Virus record (IMG/VR): IMGVR_UViG_3300044714_000039
Coordinates: 1-46,006 of that record
Length of the DNA: 46,006 bases
Source of the DNA: a virus
Reading direction: 5' to 3' (one strand)
How positions within the stretch are numbered: position 1 is the stretch's first letter; each line of letters starts with the position of its first letter. Made by a program: the position numbers and the translations under genes. The notes beneath the pieces are model-generated. The model saw only the letters and a program-made list of their open reading frames with translations. It did not search any database and was not told where the DNA came from. Positions 35,429 to 43,686 of the stretch are shown piece after piece.

Positions 35429-36722
35429 CGATCCGCGCCCTGAATACCAGCATGGCGTTGGGACGATTGGCTCGACCCAGTTCCACTGGGGCTCGGGCAT
35501 GCCGGGGAAATATTGGTCGATCCCCTATGGTGACTATCCGGTAACTCCAAACGCCCCGACCGGAGCGTGGGCGCATCAGGCCGGCGCAATCCCGATCGCC
35601 AACAATGTCATCCCCGATCCGCAATTGGGCCGGAACCGGATCGGCATCATGATCCATTCGGGCTCGGCGCCCTCGCTCGATCAGCTCTATACTGAGGGAT
35701 GTTTCAAGGTTGACCCGCAGGAGTGGCCAACCGTCCGGTCGCAGATCCTCGCCCAGGCCGACAAGGGTCCGCTTTACCTGCACGTCGCTCCTGGCGGGAT
35801 TGCGGCGTTCACCAATACCAAGACGTTCTCGCAAGCCGGCGATCAAACGCCTGCAGCGACCGCCAACGTCGCGGCCAACACGACCGCCGCGCCGGGAACC
35901 GGCATCAACACCACTTCGCCGCTGGCCGCCGACCATTCGCAGTTCATCACCAATTACGCCAAGCAAATTGGCGTCGATCCGAACCTTGCGCTCGGCATCG
36001 CCAATGCTGAGGGCTTGCATGCCTGGAGCGCCAACAACCCGAACGCCGCTTCGAGGATCGACGTCCAGAACGGCCAGCCGTTCTCGTTCGGCGACTTTCA
36101 GCTCAACACTCATCCAGGCGCGATGGGCGCCCAGGCGCTCAAGGCTGGGATCAATCCACAAGACCCCAACCAATGGCAGGCGGCCGACAGGTTTGCGCTC
36201 GATCAGCTGAAGGCTGGCGGCGCCGCCCCTTGGAAGGGCGACTCTTATGCGGCGAACTACCTCAAGACCGGCACAGCGGCGCCGGTTGCAGGAGCGGCCA
36301 CACCCGGCACCACGATCAACACGACCGGAGCCAAGCCGACCGGGGTTGGCGGCGTGATCGCCGCGTTGACCCAAGGGACGGGCGATGACGGCAAGGGCGC
36401 AAGTCCGCTGCAGGATCTGCAGAAGACCTTCCAACAGGGTCCGAGCTCGGGCGGTTCGGGCGGCGGGGCGCCCCCTGCGCCCGCACCGGATCTTCAGGGC
36501 CAGATGGCGGCCGGCATGGGCAACATGCGCCAGCAACAAATCGCCGCCCAGGCGCAACAAATGCTGGCGGCGCAGCAACAGGGGCTGGCGGCGTCGCAGC
36601 AGCTGCGCCCACAGGTCGGCGGTCATCTGGCCTACGGGCTTGGCGGCGGGCTGATCCCGATGGCCAATCCGGCCCCGACGCCGGGCACTACGCTCAATTC
36701 CACAGGTGATCTCTATGGCTAG
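35421..36722 (+). CDS. Virion peptidoglycan-active protein: L,D-transpeptidase-like plus transglycosylase-like domains
   Basis: GTG start at 35421. Residues 20-130 look like a YkuD/Tlde1-type L,D-transpeptidase: FHWGSGMPGKYW, RIGIMIHS (H79) and TEGCFKV (C94, candidate nucleophile). Residues 170-285 resemble a lytic transglycosylase: NYAKQIGVDPNLALGIANAE (E197), then FSFGDFQLNTHPGAMGAQAL. A Q-rich helical end follows. The motif PG-x-x-(L/I)N(T/S)T occurs three times as linkers. It probably opens the cell wall during DNA entry. 433 residues. Confidence 0.7.
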   Translation: MADDPRPEYQHGVGTIGSTQFHWGSGMPGKYWSIPYGDYPVTPNAPTGAWAHQAGAIPIANNVIPDPQLGRNRIGIMIHSGSAPSLDQLYTEGCFKVDPQEWPTVRSQILAQADKGPLYLHVAPGGIAAFTNTKTFSQAGDQTPAATANVAANTTAAPGTGINTTSPLAADHSQFITNYAKQIGVDPNLALGIANAEGLHAWSANNPNAASRIDVQNGQPFSFGDFQLNTHPGAMGAQALKAGINPQDPNQWQAADRFALDQLKAGGAAPWKGDSYAANYLKTGTAAPVAGAATPGTTINTTGAKPTGVGGVIAALTQGTGDDGKGASPLQDLQKTFQQGPSSGGSGGGAPPAPAPDLQGQMAAGMGNMRQQQIAAQAQQMLAAQQQGLAASQQLRPQVGGHLAYGLGGGLIPMANPAPTPGTTLNSTGDLYG

Positions 36723-37461
36723 TGGCGACGATCCTCTTGCCGACCTCATGAACCTGCAGGGCTATCAAGGCCTAGTCGGTCCCAACCCCTATCTCGAATA
36801 CACCGGTCAGGTGCCGATGGCTGGGTATCAGGGCAATCCGACCAACGCGGCGACCGGCCAGCCGATCCAGAGCTTTCTCACCAACACCGCGGCCGCTCAG
36901 GCGCAGTACCAACAGCAGCTCGCGGCGTTCAACGCGCAGCAAGCGCAACCGCCGGGCGCGACGCTGAATTCGAACCCATTTGGGCCGGGTCGGGCCTTCA
37001 ATCCGCAGGGCAGCGGCAACCAGACGGCATCAGGTCAATTGATCCCGAATGCTTGGCAGGCGGCTAATATGACCGGCGCCCCGGCGCAGTCGAGCCCCGG
37101 CGGCATGCTGCCGAGCGGCGAGAACTACGGCTCGAGTTCGCCGACCTATATTCCGGCGAGCTATGCCATGCCCACCATGGCGAGTGGGGGGCGGCAAGCC
37201 GCAGCGCCCACCCCGCCGACGCCGCCCGACACGCGGCAGGCCTATCTGCAGGCCTTAGCCAATCCCGGCACCCCGGCGATGCCGAGCGCCCAGCTCCTGC
37301 CCGGCACCTCGACCACCGGGCCGGTCGGGTCCGGACAGCCTTCGGTCCTGCAATCCTTCCTGGCCGCTCACCCGAGCGGTGGAAGTCAGATCCCGGGCGG
37401 CTATGGCAACACCGGGTTCTTCAACACCCTGAACAAACTGCAGGCGGGAGCGGCGGCATGA
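36715..37461 (+). CDS. Pro/Gly/Gln-rich virion protein, 248 aa
   Basis: ATG 36715 overlaps the previous gene's end by 8 bp. The product is low complexity, with few charges: GPNPYLEYTGQVPMAGYQG, QAQYQQQLAAFNAQQAQPP, GATLNSNPFG (shared linker motif) and a C-terminal helix (SVLQSFLAAHPSG). Probably a disordered component of the internal or tail complex. No domain recognised. Confidence 0.7.
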   Translation: MASGDDPLADLMNLQGYQGLVGPNPYLEYTGQVPMAGYQGNPTNAATGQPIQSFLTNTAAAQAQYQQQLAAFNAQQAQPPGATLNSNPFGPGRAFNPQGSGNQTASGQLIPNAWQAANMTGAPAQSSPGGMLPSGENYGSSSPTYIPASYAMPTMASGGRQAAAPTPPTPPDTRQAYLQALANPGTPAMPSAQLLPGTSTTGPVGSGQPSVLQSFLAAHPSGGSQIPGGYGNTGFFNTLNKLQAGAAA

Positions 37462-38864
37462 TCGGCGAGGAGCTCCTCAACCTGATCCGCGGCCCGGTGC
37501 TGCCACCCGGCACCTTGGGCGGCGCGCCCAATCCAACCCCAAACCCTGGCCAGCCCCTGCCACAGGGACAGGGGCAGGGCGGCCAAGTCGCACCCGCCCA
37601 GGGGGGTGCGCCACAAAACCCGTCAGCGGCTCCCCAGAGCCCGCCTGACCTCGCTCAGCTCTACATGCAGCTCGACGCGCGCAATCGCTCGGCCAACGAG
37701 ATCGACCGCGGCTTGACCACCATGGCCGCCGCCTTCTCGACGCCGCAGATGGCTTCGGCCCTGATGGGCAACATGCCGCAGCAGCAGGATGCCGGGGCGC
37801 AACTCGGCAACATGCTCAGGCTGCAGCAGCAGCAGACCATGATGCGTCAGCAGCAAGCGGCTGCGGCGGGGGCGGAGGGCGCCTTCACGTCGCTATTCCC
37901 CGGCGCCAAGCCAGGGCTCGGCACCGAGCTCTTCAACATGGGCAAGCTGGGCGACGTGATGACGGCTCACATCGCCAGCATGAACCCGACCGAGCAGCAG
38001 AAGAACGTCGACGCCGCCACCAATGCCTGGGCCGCGGCCAACCCGAACGCCAAGCCGGAAGACATTGCCGGTTTCAAGGCCAACCTGATGGCAGGCGCAG
38101 TCGGCGGCACCGATCTCGACCAGCGCCAGTATCAGTCCGCGGTGCAGTCGGGGCAGTTCCACGGCACTTACACCGATTGGCGCAACCAGGGCATGGCGTC
38201 AGGCAAGCAGGCCGCCGATTACGCGACCGAGAAGGCCGACGCCGCCAATTCGTTTACCCCGGTCGACGCCTCTTGGAAGTCGGTGCAGGACAACCTCGAT
38301 TGGCTCAACAAAAACAAGGATGCCGCCATTGTTGCAATTCAGCATCCGGATTGGGAAACCACCGGGCAGATCGGCAGGAACCTGCCGACCTTCTTCGGCG
38401 GCCAGCCTCAAGACGTGCTCGATGCGAAAAACCGCCTCGTCCAATTGCAGGCGCAGTTGAAAACGGAAGCCTTCAGGAACACCAAGAACGTCCGGTCGAA
38501 CAAGGAGGCGCAGTTCCTTGGCGACGCCGCAAGCCCGATCTTCAGCCCGACCAACAGTCCCGACGCGATCACCAGCGGGCTGGAAACCTTGCAGACCCAG
38601 GCGATCACCGGGCGCGCCAACGCCACTGCGGCGGCTGGGCGGCCGATCCCCAGCGAATGGGCTGGCAATGTCGATCCGGCGCTGCTCGATCGCACCAACC
38701 CGCTCTACAACGGCGCGACTATCCAGGCGCCGCAAAAAGCTCCGAACGCTGGTCCGACGCCCTCTCCCGCACAGATCCAAAAGCTGAGGAGCAATCCCGA
38801 GCGGGCGGCCGAGTTCGATCAGCTGTTCGGTCCCGGCGCGTCGAAAAGGATCCTGGGGCAATAG
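37458..38864 (+). CDS. Internal virion protein, 468 aa
   Basis: The start overlaps the previous stop (ATGA). A Pro/Gln-rich first 65 residues lead to helices (QLYMQLDARNRSANEIDRGL, MGNMPQQQDAGAQLGNM), a central region (AGAVGGTDLDQRQYQSAVQS), then NLDWLNKNKDAAIVAIQH. The length and amphipathic helices match ejection-complex proteins of short-tailed phages. No enzyme motif seen. Confidence 0.7.
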   Translation: MIGEELLNLIRGPVLPPGTLGGAPNPTPNPGQPLPQGQGQGGQVAPAQGGAPQNPSAAPQSPPDLAQLYMQLDARNRSANEIDRGLTTMAAAFSTPQMASALMGNMPQQQDAGAQLGNMLRLQQQQTMMRQQQAAAAGAEGAFTSLFPGAKPGLGTELFNMGKLGDVMTAHIASMNPTEQQKNVDAATNAWAAANPNAKPEDIAGFKANLMAGAVGGTDLDQRQYQSAVQSGQFHGTYTDWRNQGMASGKQAADYATEKADAANSFTPVDASWKSVQDNLDWLNKNKDAAIVAIQHPDWETTGQIGRNLPTFFGGQPQDVLDAKNRLVQLQAQLKTEAFRNTKNVRSNKEAQFLGDAASPIFSPTNSPDAITSGLETLQTQAITGRANATAAAGRPIPSEWAGNVDPALLDRTNPLYNGATIQAPQKAPNAGPTPSPAQIQKLRSNPERAAEFDQLFGPGASKRILGQ

Positions 38865-40373
38865 ATGGCCAATTTCTTCGACGAGGACGCGCCCGCCAAG
38901 CCGTCAGGAAACTTCTTCGACGAAACGCCGCCGGCCGCGCCGTCACAACAGACGATCCTGCAACCGCGCTCGCTTTCCCAGGTCGGGACCGACGCCATGA
39001 ATTTCGGCCGGGTAATGGCCAATACGCTGGGGATCGGTGACAGTCTGGCGGCCAGCCAGAAGGCGGTCTTGGCCGACCTTACTGGCACGGCTGATCGTTC
39101 CAACGCCATCCCGACCAATCTCGCTGCCGAGAAGGCTAAGACCGCCCAGGCGAGCGCCGACATCGGCACACCGGCGACGATCGCCGCCAACATCCTCGGC
39201 GGAGCTCCTGTGGCTGGCGCCACCGGCGCTACCACCGCAGCGCGACTCGCGCCCTATATTCCCAAAGCTTTGGGCGGCGCCTGGACGGCAGGCGTGCTCG
39301 GTTCGGGGCTCGAGAACGCTGCAGTCGCGGGCGGGGCGGCGGCCGGACGTGGTGATCCGATCGCACCAGCCGCGGCGGTCGGCGGCGTGGGCGGGGCGGT
39401 CTTGGGCTCGACTGGCGGAGTCACCGGCCGCGGCGCGCTGCCCTCGACGCCTTCGGCGAGCGATTTCGATCAGCAGGCGCAAAATATCTACAACCAAATG
39501 AAGGGCGTCACCTATCACCCTAACGTCGTGGACTCGGCCTACAGCCAAGCCACTCCGACGCTGACCAAGAGCCAATTGGCCGACATCACGCCTGGGTTTC
39601 GAAGCACGATCATCCAGCAACGTAAGATCAACTTGGCCAGCGGTTCGACTTCGGCTGACAGCATCGACGGTTTCGGCCGCTCGCTGGAGAACGCCGCGAC
39701 GAGCCCTGGCGACAAGGTGCTGGCAGGCCGGATCAGTGACAATCTCGATGGCGTGCTCGACAACGCGATCCCTCAGACTGGCCATCCGGTCGGCTTCGCC
39801 TCGGACTTGCAGGACAAGGCCAACGCGGCGATCGGCCAGCGCAACGATCTCAACCGTATCTCAGGCTGGGAGCAGACCGCGGCGACGGATCCGTCGAAAG
39901 ACGTCTCCAAGCTGGCGACCAATTGGCTCAATACCGAGGAAGGGCAGCGGCTCGCTCCGCCGGGTTCGACCCAGAACGCCGCCTACAAGCTGGTTGCCGA
40001 TCAGTCAGCGAAGGCCGGTTATATTCCTTGGTGGGTCAAGCACTACGTGGTCGGCGCCGGGGCTAGCATCGCCGCAGGCGAAACCGCGGCCTATCTCACC
40101 GGCGATGAGAATTCGCCCCTGGCGCGCGGCGCTGAGGAGCTTGCGACCGGGCTGACGATGGGCGGGGCGATGCACGGCTATAGCCAAGCCACCGGCTCAG
40201 CCAATACTGCGGCGCAGCAGCGCAATATCGCCGCCGCCAAGGCGTCTATCGGAAGCGGTCGATCCTATTCGCCGGTGCAAGCGCCGACCCCGATACGCGA
40301 TGCTCTCCGACAGCTGTACTCGCGGCTGACCCCCGGCGCGACCGCCAACCTCTCCTCAACACCCACAAACTGA
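38865..40373 (+). CDS. Last late gene: internal virion/ejection protein, 502 aa
   Basis: The N-terminus repeats NFFDE twice within 20 residues (ANFFDEDAPAKPSGNFFDE), a motif I associate with phage internal proteins. Hydrophobic Gly/Ala-rich helices follow (about residues 95-185, e.g. AAVGGVGGAVLGSTGGV), able to enter a membrane, then a helical body (WLNTEEGQRLAPPGS) and GASIAAGETAAYLTG. It fits a pore-forming ejection protein. It starts immediately after the previous stop. Its 3' end overlaps a minus-strand gene. Confidence 0.7.
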   Translation: MANFFDEDAPAKPSGNFFDETPPAAPSQQTILQPRSLSQVGTDAMNFGRVMANTLGIGDSLAASQKAVLADLTGTADRSNAIPTNLAAEKAKTAQASADIGTPATIAANILGGAPVAGATGATTAARLAPYIPKALGGAWTAGVLGSGLENAAVAGGAAAGRGDPIAPAAAVGGVGGAVLGSTGGVTGRGALPSTPSASDFDQQAQNIYNQMKGVTYHPNVVDSAYSQATPTLTKSQLADITPGFRSTIIQQRKINLASGSTSADSIDGFGRSLENAATSPGDKVLAGRISDNLDGVLDNAIPQTGHPVGFASDLQDKANAAIGQRNDLNRISGWEQTAATDPSKDVSKLATNWLNTEEGQRLAPPGSTQNAAYKLVADQSAKAGYIPWWVKHYVVGAGASIAAGETAAYLTGDENSPLARGAEELATGLTMGGAMHGYSQATGSANTAAQQRNIAAAKASIGSGRSYSPVQAPTPIRDALRQLYSRLTPGATANLSSTPTN

Positions 40374-40524
40374 AATCTTCCATCCAATCGCGTTCGTTGG
40401 GATCTGGGAGCTTTGGCGCGCGTTTGATGCGCGGCCTGCGCCGCCAGTCCGACACGGCGTTGGCGATCAGGAAGGCGAAGAAGAAGATGCTGAAGTGAAT
40501 GAGAGCGGTGAGAGCAACCATGTC
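40246..40524 (-). CDS. Small membrane protein, antisense to the end of the late block
   Basis: The 92-residue frame begins MVALTALIHFSIFFFAFLIA, a clear membrane segment, then a basic part (DWRRRPRIKRAPKLPDP). The first 50 codons are outside the opposing gene; the remaining part is antisense to it. ATG 40524 lies six bases from the -10 of the promoter at 40528-40556, so its mRNA would be leaderless. Function unknown; could be an exclusion or lysis-control protein. Confidence 0.5.
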   Translation of the reverse strand, partial: DMVALTALIHFSIFFFAFLIANAVSDWRRRPRIKRAPKLPDPNERDWMEDFSLWVLRRGWRSRRGSAASTAVGEHRVSGSALAPANRIDRFR

Positions 40525-40527
40525 AGG

Positions 40528-40556
40528 AACATAGTCCCTGATTATGGATAGTGCAA
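40528..40556 (-). promoter_or_regulatory. Third dyad-bearing promoter (leaderless start)
   Basis: Minus strand TTGCAC (40556-40551), 17 bp, TATGTT (40533-40528). The dyad GGAACATAGTCCC lies at 40526-40538 and here extends to CAGGAAC-ATA-GTCCCTG. The predicted start of transcription falls at or within the ATG at 40524-40522. Confidence 0.65.
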
Positions 40557-40588
40557 GGCTAGCATGTAGACATGTTTCACATGAGATA

Positions 40589-40617
40589 GGGAGGACGGGT
40601 GCGGCTCCCGTCCTCCC
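40589..40617. terminator. 11-bp hairpin between converging blocks
   Basis: GGGAGGACGGG and CCCGTCCTCCC flank a 7-base loop. It lies between the PEP-CTERM gene's end and the end of the late block, so it can stop transcription from either side. T tracts are absent, so strength is uncertain. Confidence 0.6.
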
Positions 40618-40658
40618 CTCAAACCGTCGCCGCAATCAGCCACGGGGGGTCTAGGCTT

Positions 40659-41309
40659 TCAAACGACAGCGATCCGGCCGGTTCGCGAACGGGAGCCCGC
40701 GAACGCAAGCAGGCCGAAGCCTAGTCCGATCATCACCCAGGTGGAAGTTTCGGGAACCCCGGTAACCAGCTGCGCTGAGCCGCCGAACGACTGCCGCGCC
40801 GCGGTGAAGTCGACGGCGAACTGGATCTCGTCAGACGTAAACGGGCTCGCCCCCGCCGATACCGGCCCAAACGAGCCATCGAGCAGGCCGACCGGGAAGG
40901 TGTGGGTGGCAAGCAGACCGCCATCCGCGAAAGTCGACTCAGTGGTCGGGCCGGGATCGTTGGTCAGCCCATTGACCGTGAAGGTCGAGAGCGTGTTGCC
41001 GGTTCCGGTGATGGCGCTTTGCAGGACATCGACGGTCAAAGTGTGCGCGCCCGAAAAACCAGCCGAGGCGGTCGCGTCGAGCGTGACGCTCGAGAGATCG
41101 GCCTTCGGCAGGATCGGCGAGCCCTGCGCGGCGACCGTGATGTTGGCAAAATTGGCGTCGTTGGCGGTGAGCGAGGCCGCGCCGGTGGTGACCCCGCTGA
41201 TGTCGTCGATCAATGTGCCGTTGTCGAAGATCTCGATTTGCAGTGTCGCGCGCGCGGGCGTGACGCCGATCGCCGCAAGCAACGCGGCCGACAGGATAAG
41301 CTTATTCAT
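40659..41309 (-). CDS. Secreted PEP-CTERM-like protein
   Basis: The 216-residue protein has a signal peptide (MNKLILSAALLAAIGVTPAR, cut near A21), a Thr/Ser/Gly-rich beta domain (DISGVTTGAASLTAND, DAANFANIT-like strands), and an ending VPETSTWVMIGLGFGLLAFA then GSRSR. This is the PEP-CTERM sorting pattern: VPExSTW, a hydrophobic helix, and Arg at the end, processed by host exosortases. AGGAGGG precedes ATG 41309. Just upstream is a strong terminator, so it needs its own promoter or readthrough. Such a gene in a phage suggests change of the host surface. Confidence 0.85.
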   Translation of the reverse strand: MNKLILSAALLAAIGVTPARATLQIEIFDNGTLIDDISGVTTGAASLTANDANFANITVAAQGSPILPKADLSSVTLDATASAGFSGAHTLTVDVLQSAITGTGNTLSTFTVNGLTNDPGPTTESTFADGGLLATHTFPVGLLDGSFGPVSAGASPFTSDEIQFAVDFTAARQSFGGSAQLVTGVPETSTWVMIGLGFGLLAFAGSRSRTGRIAVV

Positions 41310-41323
41310 GTGTCACCCTCCTA

Positions 41324-41351
41324 AAAACGAGCGCCGGCATTATGCCGGCGC
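41324..41351 (-). terminator. Rho-independent terminator before the PEP-CTERM gene
   Basis: On the minus strand GCGCCGGCA and TGCCGGCGC (loop of three) precede TCGTTTTTAGG. The T run directly precedes the AGGAGGG ribosome site of the PEP-CTERM gene. It should end the early transcript arriving from the 41390-42052 gene. Confidence 0.85.
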
Positions 41352-41389
41352 CCTCTGCTCGCTGTCTACAGCCCCAGCGCGGGTTTAGC

Positions 41390-42052
41390 TCACTTCGGCT
41401 GCGGGCGCGCCGGCGGCGTGCGGCCCGGCAGCTGACCGGCAGTCGGCGGACGTCCACCGCCGGGCAAGCCCTGATCGGGTCGGGCGGGAGGCCGCTGTCC
41501 AGGCAAGCCCTGTCCCGGCCGCGGCGGAACGCCAGGGCGCGGGGGTTGCGGGCTCGGCAAACCTTGGTCCGGATGCTCTTCGCCAACGCCATAATCCGGA
41601 TCGACCGGGTGTTCCGGCACGTCGACCACGAAGTAGTGCATCTTCTTGTGGCCGGTGCTGGAAACCACTGCGGCCAGAACCAGCGCCTTGCCTTCAGGAA
41701 CGCCGGGGAGATCCAACGGCGGCCACACCGTGCCGGGGGGCGGATCGACCGGCGGCAGCGGCTGGCCGGCGACCGGCGGCAACCCGACGTCGGGATGCTC
41801 GGGATCGAGCGGCCAGACCGGCAGTTGGCCTGGGTCGCCGCCTTCGCCTTCGCCTTCGTCTACGCCATAGCCGGGGTCGACAGGGCGGCCAGGACGAGCT
41901 GGCAGATGCCCAGGATGACCGGGAGCCCCTGGGAAGCCAGGGAGCCCTTGATCGGGCCTGGATGGACGCCCAGGGCGGCCGGGAAGCTCATGATCGGGGC
42001 CGCCGCCCGGTTGATCGAAAAACTGGATGTAAGCCCAGCTACCTTGTGCCAT
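41390..42052 (-). CDS. Pro/Gly-rich repeat protein, 220 aa
   Basis: The protein holds collagen-like Pro/Gly repeats: PDQGLPGFPGAPGHPG, later PDQGLPSP and PDQGLPGGGRPP, and two related motifs DPGYGVDEG and DPDYGVGEE placed on either side of an ordered core (GKALVLAAVVSSTGHKKMHY then FVVDVPEHP). Similar Pro-rich proteins with a PGTVWPPL segment occur in podoviruses; function unknown. GGAGAA precedes ATG 42052, nine bases after the helicase stop. Confidence 0.75.
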   Translation of the reverse strand: MAQGSWAYIQFFDQPGGGPDHELPGRPGRPSRPDQGLPGFPGAPGHPGHLPARPGRPVDPGYGVDEGEGEGGDPGQLPVWPLDPEHPDVGLPPVAGQPLPPVDPPPGTVWPPLDLPGVPEGKALVLAAVVSSTGHKKMHYFVVDVPEHPVDPDYGVGEEHPDQGLPSPQPPRPGVPPRPGQGLPGQRPPARPDQGLPGGGRPPTAGQLPGRTPPARPQPK

Positions 42053-42061
42053 GCGTTTCTC

Positions 42062-43468
42062 CTATGCTGGTTCAGCCACCTTGAGGTTTTTGAATACGGA
42101 TCTGTAAAGAGCATCCTTGCGTTGCAGGGCTTTGACAATCCGCCGATCCAAAGGCGAGCCAGAGAGGTCGATGTACAGCACCCGTTCGCCGGTCTGGCCG
42201 CGCCGGTGGATGCGGTCTTCTATCTGGTCCCTGGTGTCGGCGCTGTAGCTATTTTCAAAAAAGATCATCGTTCGGCACAGATCATCCGGCCCCGGGCCGC
42301 CGAGCAGGGTATGGCCGTACTTGCTGGCCTCAGCCTGGAGGAGGATGATCCGGCAATGGGGATCGGTGTTGAAGCGCCGCTTCTGGTCCTCGACGTCGGC
42401 GGACTTCATCCCGCCTTTGATCCAGGCGCAATCGTGGGACGCCAGCGCTCTGATCAAGAGGTCGAGGACCGGCCGATGACGGTAGACGATGCAGACCTTG
42501 CCCTCGACCTCCTCGTCGAGCAGCTGCTGCAGAAGCTTGAGCCGGGGGTTCTCAGCTGGGCGCACCAGCTCATGAACGTCACCGGACTGGTCGTATATGA
42601 AGCCAACCTGGATTTGGGCGAGTTTCTCGTATTTGGCTATAGCGACGTCTACCGTGACGTAGCCCTGTTCGATGGCGAGCAGGAAGTCATGCTCCATCGA
42701 GGCGTACTGGCGCAGCTGCTCGGTCGACATCTGATAGTCGCGGATAGTGAAGTCCTTGCGCGGCAGCTCGGGCAACCAGTCCTTCTTCTTCGCTTGGAAC
42801 ACCACAGGCTTCATGATCAAGGCCAATTGCTCGGTGTTCTTGGCGTCGACCACCTCCTTCATTTGCCAACCGCCCATCACGCAAAACGCGCCGCGGAAGG
42901 CATAGAAGTTTCGGCCCTCAAACAGGCCGATCGCCCTTAGCTGCCCCCATAGATCCTGCGGTCCTTGGGTCTGCGGCCGGCCGGTCAGGCAGCGCACCCA
43001 AGTGCAGACCCGCGTCAGCCAATGGACCGCCTTGGTTTGCTGGCTCCGATTGCCTTTGATCTGGATACTCTCGTCGATCACCAAATAGGTCCGGCCACGT
43101 TCAGCCCACATGATCATCGCCTTGAGGACGTTGGGCATGCGCAGGGCTTCGTAGTTCAGGATGAACACCGGCGCCCGGTTGCGGCCCTTGAGGTTGACGA
43201 ACTCGGCGGCCTTCTTTTTTTTCGACGATTGAAACACATGGGCGTCGAATTGAAACCCGTGTTTTTCGATCTCGTCGATCCAGCCTTCCTTGAAGGTGTT
43301 GGGGCAGATCACGATCATCCGGTCAGCCTCGCCGGCCAGTGTATAGCCCTCGAATTCAGCCAGCGCGCATAGGGTTTTCCCAAGTCCTTGTTCTAAGAAC
43401 CAACCTACTCCGGGTTTGCTTTTGGCGAAATCGAGCGCCGCGACTTGGACCGGGTCGAGTTGGCTCAC
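42062..43468 (-). CDS. SNF2-type (superfamily 2) DNA helicase/translocase
   Basis: In the 468-residue protein, Walker A is EQGLGKT (26-32), motif II is VIDES (130-134), motif III-like TGRPQTQGP near 155-165, and motif VI DQIEDRIHRRGQT near the C-terminus. These are the hallmarks of SNF2/Rad54-like ATPases, as seen in many phages near replication genes. GTG 43468 overlaps the previous stop (GTGA), with GGAGAG upstream. Likely roles are replication restart, recombination or clearing of proteins from DNA. Confidence 0.9.
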   Translation of the reverse strand: MSQLDPVQVAALDFAKSKPGVGWFLEQGLGKTLCALAEFEGYTLAGEADRMIVICPNTFKEGWIDEIEKHGFQFDAHVFQSSKKKKAAEFVNLKGRNRAPVFILNYEALRMPNVLKAMIMWAERGRTYLVIDESIQIKGNRSQQTKAVHWLTRVCTWVRCLTGRPQTQGPQDLWGQLRAIGLFEGRNFYAFRGAFCVMGGWQMKEVVDAKNTEQLALIMKPVVFQAKKKDWLPELPRKDFTIRDYQMSTEQLRQYASMEHDFLLAIEQGYVTVDVAIAKYEKLAQIQVGFIYDQSGDVHELVRPAENPRLKLLQQLLDEEVEGKVCIVYRHRPVLDLLIRALASHDCAWIKGGMKSADVEDQKRRFNTDPHCRIILLQAEASKYGHTLLGGPGPDDLCRTMIFFENSYSADTRDQIEDRIHRRGQTGERVLYIDLSGSPLDRRIVKALQRKDALYRSVFKNLKVAEPA

Positions 43469-43686
43469 TTAACTCTCCACAAACCGCCAGGAAACTGGGC
43501 GATAATTCCGGCGCATGCTGTATGAGGGCCGTCAAGGATACGGTCGCTGAAAATAGCTTTCGCCAAATCGATGACGGACACCTCTTCAAATTTATCTCCA
43601 GCCTCGTCTGCTTGGCGTGCTTGATTGATGATCTCCAAATGCGCTTCAGCCAAAGTCGTGGGCAGTTTGTATCTTGGTGCCGTCAT
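43465..43686 (-). CDS. Small hypothetical protein, 73 aa
   Basis: MTAPRYKLPTTLAEAHLEII continues with a helix (NQARQADEAGDKFEEVS) and ends in GIIAQFPGGLWRVK. GGAGGAGGAA before ATG 43686 and ATGA overlap with the upstream stop define the start. The DLAKAIFSDRILDGPHTA section is unlike any family I know. Function unknown. Confidence 0.75.
   Translation of the reverse strand: MTAPRYKLPTTLAEAHLEIINQARQADEAGDKFEEVSVIDLAKAIFSDRILDGPHTACAGIIAQFPGGLWRVK

Noticed and set aside
35304-36749. 481-residue minus-strand open frame in the late block
   Set aside because: It is antisense to the L,D-transpeptidase/transglycosylase gene and has Arg-rich shadow composition.
41342-42940. Long plus-strand open frame opposite the SNF2 helicase and Pro/Gly gene
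   Set aside because: The minus strand carries clear helicase motifs; the plus-strand product is an antisense frame kept open by GC-rich codon bias, without a ribosome site.
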